Part shown: positions 47,292 to 56,071 of the stretch, one piece after another
Numbering within the stretch: the stretch's first letter is position 1
Layout of the letters: the number at the start of each line of letters is the position of its first letter
Program-made: the position numbers and the translations under genes
Notes under the pieces: model-generated
What the model saw: the letters and a program-made list of their open reading frames with translations, nothing else
Told to the model about the DNA's origin: nothing
The model's database searches: none
Assembly (NCBI GenBank): GCA_030526405.1
Contig: JAUNCZ010000001.1
Location: 62,001 to 126,000, forward strand
Length of the DNA stretch: 64,000 nucleotides
Reading direction: 5' to 3'
Source: Lachnospiraceae bacterium
Lineage (GTDB): Bacteria > Bacillota > Clostridia > Lachnospirales > Lachnospiraceae

Positions 47292-47317
47292 TACTATCAG
47301 GATATAAGGAGATGACA

Positions 47318-47755
47318 ATGAAGAGAAGCGAGCAGAGAGAAGCAATTTTTAAACTTCTGTTTATGGCACTGTTCAATGAAGAGGAAGAGATGCCGGAGAA
47401 GATGAAATTCTATCTGGATACCATGGAGGATGGCTCCGAGGAGGAGAAGGAGCTGATTCCAAGTGCAGAGGAGTCTGCCTATATCAGAGAAAAATACCAG
47501 AAGATCCAGGAGAAGCTGCCGGAGATCGATGAGATCCTGAATGCAAATTCCAGGGGATGGAAGACAGGCCGTATGAGCAAGGTGGATCTTACCATTCTTC
47601 GACTGGCTGTTTTTGAGGTGAAATTTGATGACAGGATTCCAACAGGAGTAGCCATCAATGAGGCTGTTGAGATCGCAAAGAGATTCGGAGGAGATGAGTC
47701 CGCATCCTTCATCAACGGTATCCTCGGTAAGGTTGCCCGTGATACAGAGGCATAA
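47318..47755 (+). CDS. nusB: Transcription antitermination factor NusB
   Basis: 145 residues. The start is placed at ATG 47318, six bases after AAGGAG; the ATG at 47312 touches the Shine-Dalgarno sequence. NusB with S10 forms the antitermination complex on rRNA transcripts. It is all-helical, with KRSEQREAIFKLLFM at the start and FDDRIPTGVAINEAVEIAKRF near the end. It lies two bases before xseA. Confidence 0.95.
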   Translation: MKRSEQREAIFKLLFMALFNEEEEMPEKMKFYLDTMEDGSEEEKELIPSAEESAYIREKYQKIQEKLPEIDEILNANSRGWKTGRMSKVDLTILRLAVFEVKFDDRIPTGVAINEAVEIAKRFGGDESASFINGILGKVARDTEA

Positions 47756-47757
47756 GA

Positions 47758-48990
47758 TTGAGTAATGTTTATTCGGTAACCCAGATCAACGGGTATATCA
47801 AAAACCTGTTTCAGCAGGATTTTATGCTGACCCGCATCTCCATCAGAGGCGAGGTCAGCAATTGCAAATACCATGGTTCCGGTCATATCTACTTCACTCT
47901 GAAGGATCAGAAATCCTCTTTGAGCTGTGTGATGTTTGCCTCCGCAAGAGGGGGGCTGGCATTTCCCATGAGCGATGGTGACAGAGTGGTGGTGACCGGA
48001 AGTGTGGATATATACGAGAGAGATGGCCGCTATCAGATGTACGCCAGGTCGATTGTAAAAGAAGGGGCCGGCATTCTGTATGAGCGGTTTCTTGCGCTTA
48101 AAGCGGAGCTGGAGGAGATGGGAATGTTCTCCTCCGAATACAAGCAGCCGGTGCCCCGGTATGTGCGCACAGTGGGGATTGTCACCTCCCCCACAGGGGC
48201 AGCGGTTCAGGATATCAGAAATATTGCAGGAAGAAGAAATCCCTTTGTTCAGCTGATCCTGTATCCCGCACTGGTACAGGGTGAGGGAGCGGTGGAGAGC
48301 ATCTGCCGGGGAATTGCTGCCCTGGATGCCCTGGATCTGGATGTGATCATTGTGGGAAGGGGAGGAGGATCCCTGGAGGATCTCTGGGCCTTTAACGAGG
48401 AGGCGGTTGCCAGAGCGATCTTTGCCTGCAATACACCGGTGATCTCTGCGGTGGGACACGAGACGGATACATCCATCAGCGACTATGTGGCGGATCTGTA
48501 TGCCCCCACTCCCTCTGCGGCAGCGGAACTGGCGGTGACGGATATCAGGGAAATTCTGGAGCGGAAAGAACAGTACAGAAGACAGCTGCAGACTCTGATG
48601 GAAACAAGACTCCGGGAGCAGCGGCTCCGACTGGAGGCCAGACGGAACAGATGGAATTTTTTAAGTCCGGAAAATCAGATCCGGGAACAGAGACAGCGTC
48701 TTGCTGACCTGGAGCAGCGGCTGGAGACTGCCTCCGGACGTATTCTGGAGGAGAAACGGCTGCAGCTGCAGATCCGGATCGGAAGGCTGAAGGGATGCTC
48801 TCCTCTGGATCGGCTGGATCAGGGCTATTCCTATACAGAAAAGGACAGCCGGTCGGTGAAGAGTATTCAGCAGACGAAAAAGGGAGATCTGCTGACCATC
48901 CATGTGCGGGACGGCAGGATTCTGGCAGAGGTTAAGGAAATAAGCAGACGCAGCACTTTTCCGGGAGAAACTGCGCAAGATGAGGATTGA
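47758..48990 (+). CDS. xseA: Exodeoxyribonuclease VII large subunit
   Basis: 410 residues with a TTG start at 47758, two bases after nusB; no closer ATG gives the conserved N-terminus. The N-terminal OB fold (SVTQINGYIKNLFQQDFML, GEVSNCKYHGSGHIYFTLKD) is followed by the nuclease core VGIVTSPTGAAVQDIRNIAGRR, GRGGGSLEDLWAFNEE and VGHETDTSISDYVAD. Helical coiled-coil region at about 260-345. It forms a large ssDNA exonuclease with XseB. Confidence 0.96.
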   Translation: MSNVYSVTQINGYIKNLFQQDFMLTRISIRGEVSNCKYHGSGHIYFTLKDQKSSLSCVMFASARGGLAFPMSDGDRVVVTGSVDIYERDGRYQMYARSIVKEGAGILYERFLALKAELEEMGMFSSEYKQPVPRYVRTVGIVTSPTGAAVQDIRNIAGRRNPFVQLILYPALVQGEGAVESICRGIAALDALDLDVIIVGRGGGSLEDLWAFNEEAVARAIFACNTPVISAVGHETDTSISDYVADLYAPTPSAAAELAVTDIREILERKEQYRRQLQTLMETRLREQRLRLEARRNRWNFLSPENQIREQRQRLADLEQRLETASGRILEEKRLQLQIRIGRLKGCSPLDRLDQGYSYTEKDSRSVKSIQQTKKGDLLTIHVRDGRILAEVKEISRRSTFPGETAQDED

Positions 48991-48996
48991 GACACA

Positions 48997-49227
48997 ATGA
49001 CAGAAAAAGCAGCACAGAAAACAATGCAGGAACTGACAGTGGAGGAGAGCTTTTCGGAGCTGGACCGTCTTGTTCAGCAGATGGAAAGCGGAGAGGTTTC
49101 TCTGGAGGAATCTTTCCAGCTGTATGCCAGGGGAATGCAGCTTCTGAAAAACTGCAGTGACAAGATCGATCTGGTGGAGAAAAAGATGCTCCAGATCAGT
49201 GAGGATGGAACACTTGTTGAATTTTAA
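48997..49227 (+). CDS. xseB: Exodeoxyribonuclease VII small subunit
   Basis: 76 residues. The family motif SFSELDRLVQQMESGEVSLE and the ending CSDKIDLVEKKMLQ are clear. Several copies wrap one XseA. Six bases separate it from xseA, and its last 11 bases overlap the probable ispA start. Confidence 0.96.
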   Translation: MTEKAAQKTMQELTVEESFSELDRLVQQMESGEVSLEESFQLYARGMQLLKNCSDKIDLVEKKMLQISEDGTLVEF

Positions 49228-50152
49228 AGAAGAATTAAGGAAAAAAACAGAGGAGACAAACAGGATCATTTCCGGATTTCTGCCGGAGGAGACGGGATTT
49301 CCGGAGAGCCTGATCCGTGCCATGAACTACAGTATGCTGGCAGGGGGTAAGCGAATCCGTCCCATCCTTCTGATGGAAAGCAACCGTCTGTTCGGAGGAT
49401 GTCTGGAGAAGGCGGCCCCCTTTATGGCGGCCATCGAGATGATCCATACCCATTCTCTGATTCATGATGATCTTCCGGCCATCGATAACGATGAGTACAG
49501 AAGAGGGAAGAAAACCACCCATGCTCTGTTTGGAGAGGCGCTGGGAGTGCTCAGCGGAGATGCCCTTTTGAATTATGCCTATGAAACAGTGCTCAGAGCA
49601 GTGACAGACTGGGATCAGGAGACAGCCCTGCGGGGAATGAAGGCACTGCAGATCCTTGCCCACAAAACCGGTGTGCAGGGCATGCTGGGGGGCCAGAGCG
49701 TGGATGTTCTGAATGAGAAGAATCAGGGAAAGGCTCTGACAGAAAAGGAACTGGATTATATCTATCTGAATAAGACTTCTGCATTGCTGGAGGCGCCCCT
49801 GATGGTGGGAGCTCTTCTGGCAGGTGCAGAGGAGGAGGAGATCCGTATGCTGGAGCAGGTGGGCAGACTCACCGGTCTTGCTTTTCAGATCCAGGATGAC
49901 ATTCTGGACAGAACAAGCACAACGGAGGAGCTGGGAAAACCGGTGCATTCGGATGAGAAGAATCAGAAAGTAACCTATGTTACGCTTCGCGGCATTGACG
50001 GTGCCGCTGCGCAGGTGCAGCAGCATACAGAGAGGGCAGTTGAAATTCTGGATTCTCTGATGGAAAGAAGAGAGAAGGAGAGAGAAGGAACTGCTTCCTC
50101 CGGGGAATTTCTCCGGGAACTGCTTCTGTATATGGCACTGCGCAGAAAATAG
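49217..50152 (+). CDS. ispA: Polyprenyl (farnesyl/geranyl) diphosphate synthase
   Basis: 311 residues. A TTG at 49217 is chosen because it gives MNFKEELRKKTEE and lies at a sensible distance from GAGG; ATG 49205 is directly against that site and TTG 49214 is also possible. It condenses IPP with allylic diphosphates. The first Asp-rich motif is in LIHDDLPAIDNDEYRRGK and the second in AFQIQDDILD. It is next to dxs, which supplies DXP for the same pathway, eight bases downstream. Confidence 0.95.
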   Translation: MNFKEELRKKTEETNRIISGFLPEETGFPESLIRAMNYSMLAGGKRIRPILLMESNRLFGGCLEKAAPFMAAIEMIHTHSLIHDDLPAIDNDEYRRGKKTTHALFGEALGVLSGDALLNYAYETVLRAVTDWDQETALRGMKALQILAHKTGVQGMLGGQSVDVLNEKNQGKALTEKELDYIYLNKTSALLEAPLMVGALLAGAEEEEIRMLEQVGRLTGLAFQIQDDILDRTSTTEELGKPVHSDEKNQKVTYVTLRGIDGAAAQVQQHTERAVEILDSLMERREKEREGTASSGEFLRELLLYMALRRK

Positions 50153-50160
50153 GGTGAACT

Positions 50161-52044
50161 ATGTTAGAAAAGATAAATAAACCAAATGATGTGCAGAGGA
50201 TTCCTGAGGATCGGCTTCCTGAGCTGGCCAGTGAGATCAGGCAGTTTCTGATCCGAAGTATCAGCAAGACAGGAGGGCATCTGGGCTCCAATCTGGGAGT
50301 GGTGGAACTGACCATCGCTCTGCACCGGGTCTATCATCTTCCGGAGGATAAGATTGTCTGGGATGTGGGACATCAGGCCTATACCCACAAGATCCTCACC
50401 GGGAGGAAGGAAGAATTTGAACATCTTCGCACAGAGGGAGGCATCAGTGGCTTTCCGAGAAGATCAGAGAGCAGCTGCGACAGCTTTGATACAGGCCACA
50501 GCTCCACTTCTGTCTCCTGCGGTCTTGGTTATGTGAAGGCCAGGGATATCCAGAAAAAGAAGTACTCTGTGGTATCCGTCATCGGTGACGGTGCCCTGAC
50601 AGGAGGAATTGCCTTTGAGGCCCTGAACAATCTTGCAGAGCTGAAGAAGAATTTTGTTGTGGTCCTGAATGACAATGAGATGTCCATCAACAGAAATGTG
50701 GGAGGAATCTCCAAATATCTTGGAAAGATCCGTACATCCTCCGCATATACAGACATCAAAATGGGGATTACTTCCGCCCTGAAGAAGGTGCCTGGAATCG
50801 GTGAGGAGATGGTGGATACCCTGAGAAAGACAAAGAGCAGCATCAAGCAGCTGGTGATCCCCGGTATGTTTTTTGAAAACATGGGGATTACCTATCTGGG
50901 GCCTGTGGACGGACATAATATCTCTCAGATGATCCGTGTGTTTGAGGAGGCAAAGCGCTTTCAGGGACCAGTGCTGGTGCATGTGATCACCCAGAAGGGA
51001 CGGGGCTATGAGCCGGCCCTGAAGAATCCGGCAAAATTCCACGGAACCGGTCCTTATGTGGTGAGAACCGGACAGCCAAAGAAAAAAACAGGCCCCTCCT
51101 ACGGACATGCCCTCAGTGAGGTGCTCTGTGAGGAGGCCAGAAGGAATAAGAAGATTGTGGCGGTTACAGCTGCCATGCGAGAGGGAACAGGACTGGTGAA
51201 GTTTGCGGAGGAGAATCCTGATCGCTTCTTTGATGTGGGTATCGCCGAAGGGCATGCAGTGACCTTTGCTGCAGGACTTTCACTGGGAGGACTGATCCCG
51301 GTTTTTGCCGTATATTCCTCCTTTCTGCAGAGGGGCTTTGATCAGCTGATGCATGATATCTGCATGCAGGAGCTGCCCTCTGTTTTTCTGGTGGATCGTG
51401 CCGGACTTGTGGGGGCTGACGGAAAAAGCCACCAGGGCTGTTTTGATCTGTCCTATCTGTCCATGATGCCGAATATGACGGTGATGGCACCCAAAAATGA
51501 CTGGGAATTGAAGGAGATGTTCCGGTTTGCTGTGAAGAATCCGGGCCCCTCTGCCATCCGATATCCAAGGGGAGCGGCCTATACCGGCCTGCAGGAGCAC
51601 AGAAGTCCTGTGGTGGCGGGTCGTTCTGAGGTGATCAGCCGGGGCAGCGGCATTGCGCTTCTGGCGGTGGGAGCCATGGTGGAGATTGCTGAGCAGGTGA
51701 GGGAGCATTTTTCTAGAAAGGGGATTGAACTGACTCTGGTCAACGTCCGCTTTGTGAAGCCGCTGGATGGAGACCTGCTGAGAGAACTGTCAGCGGATCA
51801 CACACATTTTGTGACCCTGGAGGAGAATATCCGGATCGGTGGATTCGGAGAGCAGGCGGCGGCCTGCGTCAGGGAGCAGGGACTTCCTGTGCAGGTGGAG
51901 GTATGTGCCATTCCGGATGCCTTTGTGGGCCATGGTTCTGTGAGCTGGCAGCGAAGGATGCTGGGACTGGATACAGAATCTGTGATCCGCAGAGTAGAGC
52001 TGCTTCTGGAGCAGCAGAATAGGGCGGCGGAGGAGCTGTCCTGA
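50161..52044 (+). CDS. dxs: 1-deoxy-D-xylulose-5-phosphate synthase
   Basis: 627 residues, full length. It joins pyruvate and glyceraldehyde 3-phosphate, the first step of the non-mevalonate isoprenoid pathway, with thiamine diphosphate. The thiamine motif GDGALTGGIAFEALNNL is at about 142-158 and DNEMSINRNVGG follows. The transketolase central domain has DVGIAEGHAVTFAAGL with the catalytic Glu. The C-terminal domain is complete. Confidence 0.97.
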   Translation: MLEKINKPNDVQRIPEDRLPELASEIRQFLIRSISKTGGHLGSNLGVVELTIALHRVYHLPEDKIVWDVGHQAYTHKILTGRKEEFEHLRTEGGISGFPRRSESSCDSFDTGHSSTSVSCGLGYVKARDIQKKKYSVVSVIGDGALTGGIAFEALNNLAELKKNFVVVLNDNEMSINRNVGGISKYLGKIRTSSAYTDIKMGITSALKKVPGIGEEMVDTLRKTKSSIKQLVIPGMFFENMGITYLGPVDGHNISQMIRVFEEAKRFQGPVLVHVITQKGRGYEPALKNPAKFHGTGPYVVRTGQPKKKTGPSYGHALSEVLCEEARRNKKIVAVTAAMREGTGLVKFAEENPDRFFDVGIAEGHAVTFAAGLSLGGLIPVFAVYSSFLQRGFDQLMHDICMQELPSVFLVDRAGLVGADGKSHQGCFDLSYLSMMPNMTVMAPKNDWELKEMFRFAVKNPGPSAIRYPRGAAYTGLQEHRSPVVAGRSEVISRGSGIALLAVGAMVEIAEQVREHFSRKGIELTLVNVRFVKPLDGDLLRELSADHTHFVTLEENIRIGGFGEQAAACVREQGLPVQVEVCAIPDAFVGHGSVSWQRRMLGLDTESVIRRVELLLEQQNRAAEELS

Positions 52045-52067
52045 ACAACAGGAGATAATAGACAAGT

Positions 52068-52895
52068 ATGAAAGAAAGATTAGATATCTTAGTAACCCAG
52101 CAGGGTCTGGCACCTTCCAGAGAGAAGGCAAAGGCTCTGATCATGGCAGGAGAGGTTCTGGTGGATGGCCAGCGTGAGGATAAGCCTGGCACCACCTTTC
52201 CTGATACGGTAAAAATTACCATCAAGGGAAATCCAATCCCCTTTGTAAGCCGCGGAGGACTGAAGCTGGATAAGGCAGTGAAGCATTTTGACCTGGATCT
52301 CAGCGGAAAAACCTGTATGGATGTGGGAAGCTCCACCGGTGGCTTTACAGACTGTATGCTTCAGAACGGAGCAGTGAAGGTCTATTCCGTGGATGTGGGT
52401 CACGGACAGCTGGACTGGAAGCTGAGAAATGATCCCCGGGTGGTCTGTATGGAGCGCACCAATATCCGCTATGTGGTGCCGGAGGATATTCAGGAGGCGC
52501 CGGAGTTTGTTTCCATCGATGTATCCTTTATTTCCCTTACAAAGGTTCTTCCTCCTGTGAAAAATCTGATGGCTGACACCGCTGAGATGGTCTGTCTGAT
52601 CAAGCCGCAGTTTGAGGCAGGAAGAGAGAAGGTGGGCAAGAAAGGTGTTGTACGTGATCCAAAGGTACATCTGGAGGTGATCGCCATGGTGATGGAGTTC
52701 GCTGCCAGCCTGGGCTTCCAGCTGCTGCATCTGGAGTTCTCACCCATCAAGGGTCCGGAGGGCAATATTGAGTATCTTCTGCATCTTCGAAAAACACCGG
52801 AGGAGGCAGAGCAGGCGGTTGCTCTGGACCAGTGGAAAAAGACAGCAGAGGGTATTGTAAAAGAGGCCCATGGCTCTCTGAATACAAAAGAGTGA
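52068..52895 (+). CDS. tlyA: TlyA family rRNA 2'-O-methyltransferase
   Basis: 275 residues. An N-terminal S4 RNA-binding domain (1-60: RLDILVTQQGLAPSREKAKA) precedes an FtsJ-like Rossmann methyltransferase (SAM motif CMDVGSSTGGFTDCM near 84-98). TlyA 2'-O-methylates 16S and 23S rRNA in mycobacteria; the Firmicutes relatives (YqxC) lie, as here, between dxs and nadK. KSAM-binding residues look intact. Confidence 0.93.
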   Translation: MKERLDILVTQQGLAPSREKAKALIMAGEVLVDGQREDKPGTTFPDTVKITIKGNPIPFVSRGGLKLDKAVKHFDLDLSGKTCMDVGSSTGGFTDCMLQNGAVKVYSVDVGHGQLDWKLRNDPRVVCMERTNIRYVVPEDIQEAPEFVSIDVSFISLTKVLPPVKNLMADTAEMVCLIKPQFEAGREKVGKKGVVRDPKVHLEVIAMVMEFAASLGFQLLHLEFSPIKGPEGNIEYLLHLRKTPEEAEQAVALDQWKKTAEGIVKEAHGSLNTKE

Positions 52896-52898
52896 TAT

Positions 52899-53771
52899 AT
52901 GGATAAGTTTTTTATTATTACCAACCGGGCTAAGGATAAGGATCTTCAGGTAACCAGTACCATTGTGGAGTATCTACAGGAGCAGGGAAAGAGCTGTGCC
53001 ACCTATGAGATCGGCTCCTCCGGCAATGACGGAAATCAGCAGGCCCAGGGCTATACCAATCCATCCATGATTCCGGAGGGAACGGAGTGTATTCTGGTCC
53101 TTGGCGGTGACGGAACCATGATCCGGGCAGCCAGAGATGTGGCTGGCCGGGGAATTCCTCTGTTCGGTGTAAATCTGGGTACATTGGGCTATCTGGCTGA
53201 AGTGGACAGAAATTCTGTATTTCATGCACTGGATCATCTGATGGACGACCGTTATACCACGGAGCGGAGAATGATGCTTCAGGGCAGGGTGTTCAGGGGG
53301 AAGAATTTCATCGGCGAGAGTATAGCGCTGAATGATATCGTAATTGCCAGAAAATCAGGATTGAAGGTGCTGCAGTTTGATAACTATGTGAATGGTGACT
53401 ATCTGAATACCTACCGGGCGGATGGTGTAATCCTTGCCACCCCCACCGGTTCCACAGGCTATAGTCTGTCTGCCGGGGGACCCATTGTATCTCCACAGGC
53501 AAGTCTCTTTGTGATGACACCTCTGGCTCCCCATTCCCTGAATAAGAGGAGTGTGATCCTGCCACCGGAGGATGTGATCTCCGTTCAGCTGGGACCGGGC
53601 CGTGAGGTGGATCAGGAGGAGGCCATGGTGTACTTTGATGGTGATGCGAAGCTTCCGCTGGTAACGGGAGACAGGGTGGAAATCTCCCGGGCTGTACTGG
53701 ATACTGTGTTTATCAAAATCCATCACAGCAGTTTTCTGGAGGTTCTGCGAAGAAAGATGACAGATCTTTAA
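52899..53771 (+). CDS. nadK: NAD kinase
   Basis: 290 residues. It phosphorylates NAD to NADP. The GGDGTMIRAAR motif (about 68-78), GVNLGTLGYLAE and TPTGSTGYSLSAGGPIV (about 185-201) are conserved. It begins three bases after tlyA. A C-terminal segment with ILPPEDVISV and DGDAKLPL is normal. Confidence 0.96.
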   Translation: MDKFFIITNRAKDKDLQVTSTIVEYLQEQGKSCATYEIGSSGNDGNQQAQGYTNPSMIPEGTECILVLGGDGTMIRAARDVAGRGIPLFGVNLGTLGYLAEVDRNSVFHALDHLMDDRYTTERRMMLQGRVFRGKNFIGESIALNDIVIARKSGLKVLQFDNYVNGDYLNTYRADGVILATPTGSTGYSLSAGGPIVSPQASLFVMTPLAPHSLNKRSVILPPEDVISVQLGPGREVDQEEAMVYFDGDAKLPLVTGDRVEISRAVLDTVFIKIHHSSFLEVLRRKMTDL

Positions 53772-53791
53772 AAAGTTGAGGGAAGAGAAAC

Positions 53792-54247
53792 ATGAAATCA
53801 GCCAGACATGAACAGATTATTAAATTAATCAGAGAATTTCATATCGAAACACAGGAAGAGCTGGCATCCAGACTGAATGAGAATGGTTTTTCGGTTACAC
53901 AGGCCACTGTGTCCAGGGATATCCGCCAGCTGAAGCTGACAAAGATCGCGGATGACAGAGGCAGACTGCACTATTCTCTTCCGCAGAACGCCCAGCAGAA
54001 TCAGGCAGAGCGTTTTGCAAGGGTGCTGAAGGATTCCTATGTTTCAATGGATATTGCGGGGAATATTCTTGTGATCAAGACGGCTTCCGGTATGGCCATG
54101 GCGGCGGCGGCAGTTCTGGATGAGTGGAACTGGCCCGAGATCGTAGGGTGCATTGCCGGAGACAATACCATTATGTGTGCCATCCGGACCAATGAGGACG
54201 CATTGGCTGTGCGTGATAAAATGAGCCGGATCCTGGCATCAATGTAA
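53792..54247 (+). CDS. argR: Arginine repressor ArgR
   Basis: 151 residues. The N-terminal winged helix (HEQIIKLIREFHIETQEELA, then ATVSRDIRQLKLTKI) is followed by the arginine-binding hexamer domain with VGCIAGDNTIMCAIRTNEDA. In Firmicutes it represses arginine biosynthesis and activates catabolism; no arginine genes are near, the place before recN being the standard Clostridial one. Confidence 0.96.
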   Translation: MKSARHEQIIKLIREFHIETQEELASRLNENGFSVTQATVSRDIRQLKLTKIADDRGRLHYSLPQNAQQNQAERFARVLKDSYVSMDIAGNILVIKTASGMAMAAAAVLDEWNWPEIVGCIAGDNTIMCAIRTNEDALAVRDKMSRILASM

Positions 54248-54264
54248 AGACAGGAACATATCAT

Positions 54265-55956
54265 ATGCTGACAAATTTGCATGTAAAAAATCTTGCCCTG
54301 ATCGAAGAAGCGGATGTGGAATTCGGTCCGGGGCTGAATATTCTTACCGGTGAAACAGGAGCGGGAAAATCCATTCTTTTAGGCTCCATCAATCTGGCAC
54401 TGGGAAAAAAGATGACCAGAGACATGATTCGTGACGGAGCAGATTCCGCCCTTGTGGAGCTGATCTTTCATATTGAAAATGAGGAAATCCGCCGTCGGCT
54501 TCTGGAGCTGGAGGTGGAGATACCGGAGGATCAGCTGATCATCACAAGAAAGCTGTCCGGAGGACGCAGTATCAGCAGAATCAACGGAGAGAGCTGTACC
54601 ATGGCAAAGCTGAAGGAAGTATCTTCTCTGCTTCTGGATATCCACGGACAGCATGATCATCAGTCACTGCTGTATAAGGAAAAGCAGCTGGAGATACTGG
54701 ACTCCTTTGGACGGGAGGAGCTGAAGGGGCCGTTGGCTGAAACGGAACAGCACTGGAAGGAATACAGGACGCTGAAAAAGGAGCTGGCACAGTACCAGCT
54801 GGGGGAGGAGGAGCGAGCCAGAGAGATCGCCTTCCTTGAATTTGAGATCAATGAGATTGAAGAGGCGGAGCTGATTCCCGGAGAAGAGGCGGAGCTGGAA
54901 AAGAGATACCGGAGGATGAACAACAGCAGAAGCATTGTTCAGTCTCTGGGGCTGGTTTACCAGCTGACAGGTTCCGGTGAGGGAGCCGGTGAGCAGTGCG
55001 GCCGTGCGGCAAGGGAGCTGGCGGTGGCAGCAGAGCTGGACGAGGGCCTGAAGGGCCTTCAGGATACCCTTCTGGATGTGGATGCCATCCTCTCTGATTT
55101 TAACCGGGAGATCAGTCGGTATCTGGAGGATTTTACCTTCTCTGAGAAGGAGTTCTACGATACAGAGTCCCGGCTGGATCTGATCAATCATCTCCGGGCA
55201 AAGTTTGGAAATTCTGTGGAGGAGATTCTCCAGGCCAGAGAGCAGAAGCAGAAGCGCCTGGATACTCTGGTGAATTTTGAGGCTATTCGTCTGGAGCTGG
55301 AACAGCGTCTGGAAAAGACAGAACAGCAGCTGCTGGCTGCCTCTGAAAAGCTGTCTGCAGTAAGGAGAAGCTGTGCAGAGAGACTGACCCGGGAAATCAT
55401 CGCAGGTCTTCAGGATCTGAATTTTCTGGATGTGCGATTTGAAATCGGATTTTCCAGAACCCCGGATTACGGAAGAGCGGGCTTTGACCAGATTGAATTC
55501 CGCATCTCCACGAACCCGGGAGAGGCAATCCGTGCCCTGGATAAGGTGGTCTCCGGTGGTGAGCTCTCCCGAATCATGCTGGCCATTCGAACGATCCTTG
55601 CGGATCAGGATGACACAGAGACCCTGATCTTTGATGAGATCGACACGGGAATCAGCGGAAGAACAGCCCAGAAGGTTTCCGAAAAGATGGCGGAGATTGG
55701 CTGGAACCATCAGGTGCTGTGCATTACACACCTGGCCCAGATTGCAGCCATGGCAGATCATCATTATGAGATCAGGAAGCAGGTGCAGGAGCAGGAGACA
55801 GTTACCAGAATCTATACCCTTTCCCCGGAGGAGTCTGTCAGAGAGCTGGCAAGGATCCTGGGAGGAGCGGAGATCACGGAGGCTGTGGAACATACTGCAC
55901 AGGAGATGAAGGCTCTGGCAGAAAAAACAAAGGCAGAAAAAGCAAAAAAGAAGTGA
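54265..55956 (+). CDS. recN: DNA repair protein RecN
   Basis: 563 residues, an SMC-like repair ATPase that acts early at double-strand breaks. Walker A GETGAGKSILLGS is near 31-43, then an antiparallel coiled coil (about 150-380), the signature VVSGGELSRIMLAIR and Walker B LIFDEIDTGISG. The C-terminus is a Lys/Glu-rich run. It is the last gene of the xseA cluster. Confidence 0.96.
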   Translation: MLTNLHVKNLALIEEADVEFGPGLNILTGETGAGKSILLGSINLALGKKMTRDMIRDGADSALVELIFHIENEEIRRRLLELEVEIPEDQLIITRKLSGGRSISRINGESCTMAKLKEVSSLLLDIHGQHDHQSLLYKEKQLEILDSFGREELKGPLAETEQHWKEYRTLKKELAQYQLGEEERAREIAFLEFEINEIEEAELIPGEEAELEKRYRRMNNSRSIVQSLGLVYQLTGSGEGAGEQCGRAARELAVAAELDEGLKGLQDTLLDVDAILSDFNREISRYLEDFTFSEKEFYDTESRLDLINHLRAKFGNSVEEILQAREQKQKRLDTLVNFEAIRLELEQRLEKTEQQLLAASEKLSAVRRSCAERLTREIIAGLQDLNFLDVRFEIGFSRTPDYGRAGFDQIEFRISTNPGEAIRALDKVVSGGELSRIMLAIRTILADQDDTETLIFDEIDTGISGRTAQKVSEKMAEIGWNHQVLCITHLAQIAAMADHHYEIRKQVQEQETVTRIYTLSPEESVRELARILGGAEITEAVEHTAQEMKALAEKTKAEKAKKK

Positions 55957-55963
55957 AATAGTA

Positions 55964-55992
55964 TTTACAATTCACGGAAATGATAGTATACT
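55964..55992 (+). promoter_or_regulatory. Promoter of the aldolase gene
   Basis: TTTACA (55964-55969), 17 bases, TATACT (55987-55992). It starts eight bases after the recN stop codon and lies immediately before a 17-base palindrome. Confidence 0.6.
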
Positions 55993-55993
55993 T

Positions 55994-56040
55994 AAACGCG
56001 TCAACACTTTAAAGGTTAAAAGTGTTGACGCGTTTTCTTT
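55994..56040. terminator. recN terminator, possible operator over +1
   Basis: A perfect 17-base stem: AAACGCGTCAACACTTT (55994-56010) and its complement (56019-56035), loop of eight, then TTTTCTTTT. It works as a terminator for recN. Because the promoter ends at 55992, transcription of the next gene would begin inside the first arm, so it can equally be an operator or a 5' hairpin. Confidence 0.8.
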
Positions 56041-56071
56041 TAGCATTACTGAGATGAGGAGATATACAATA

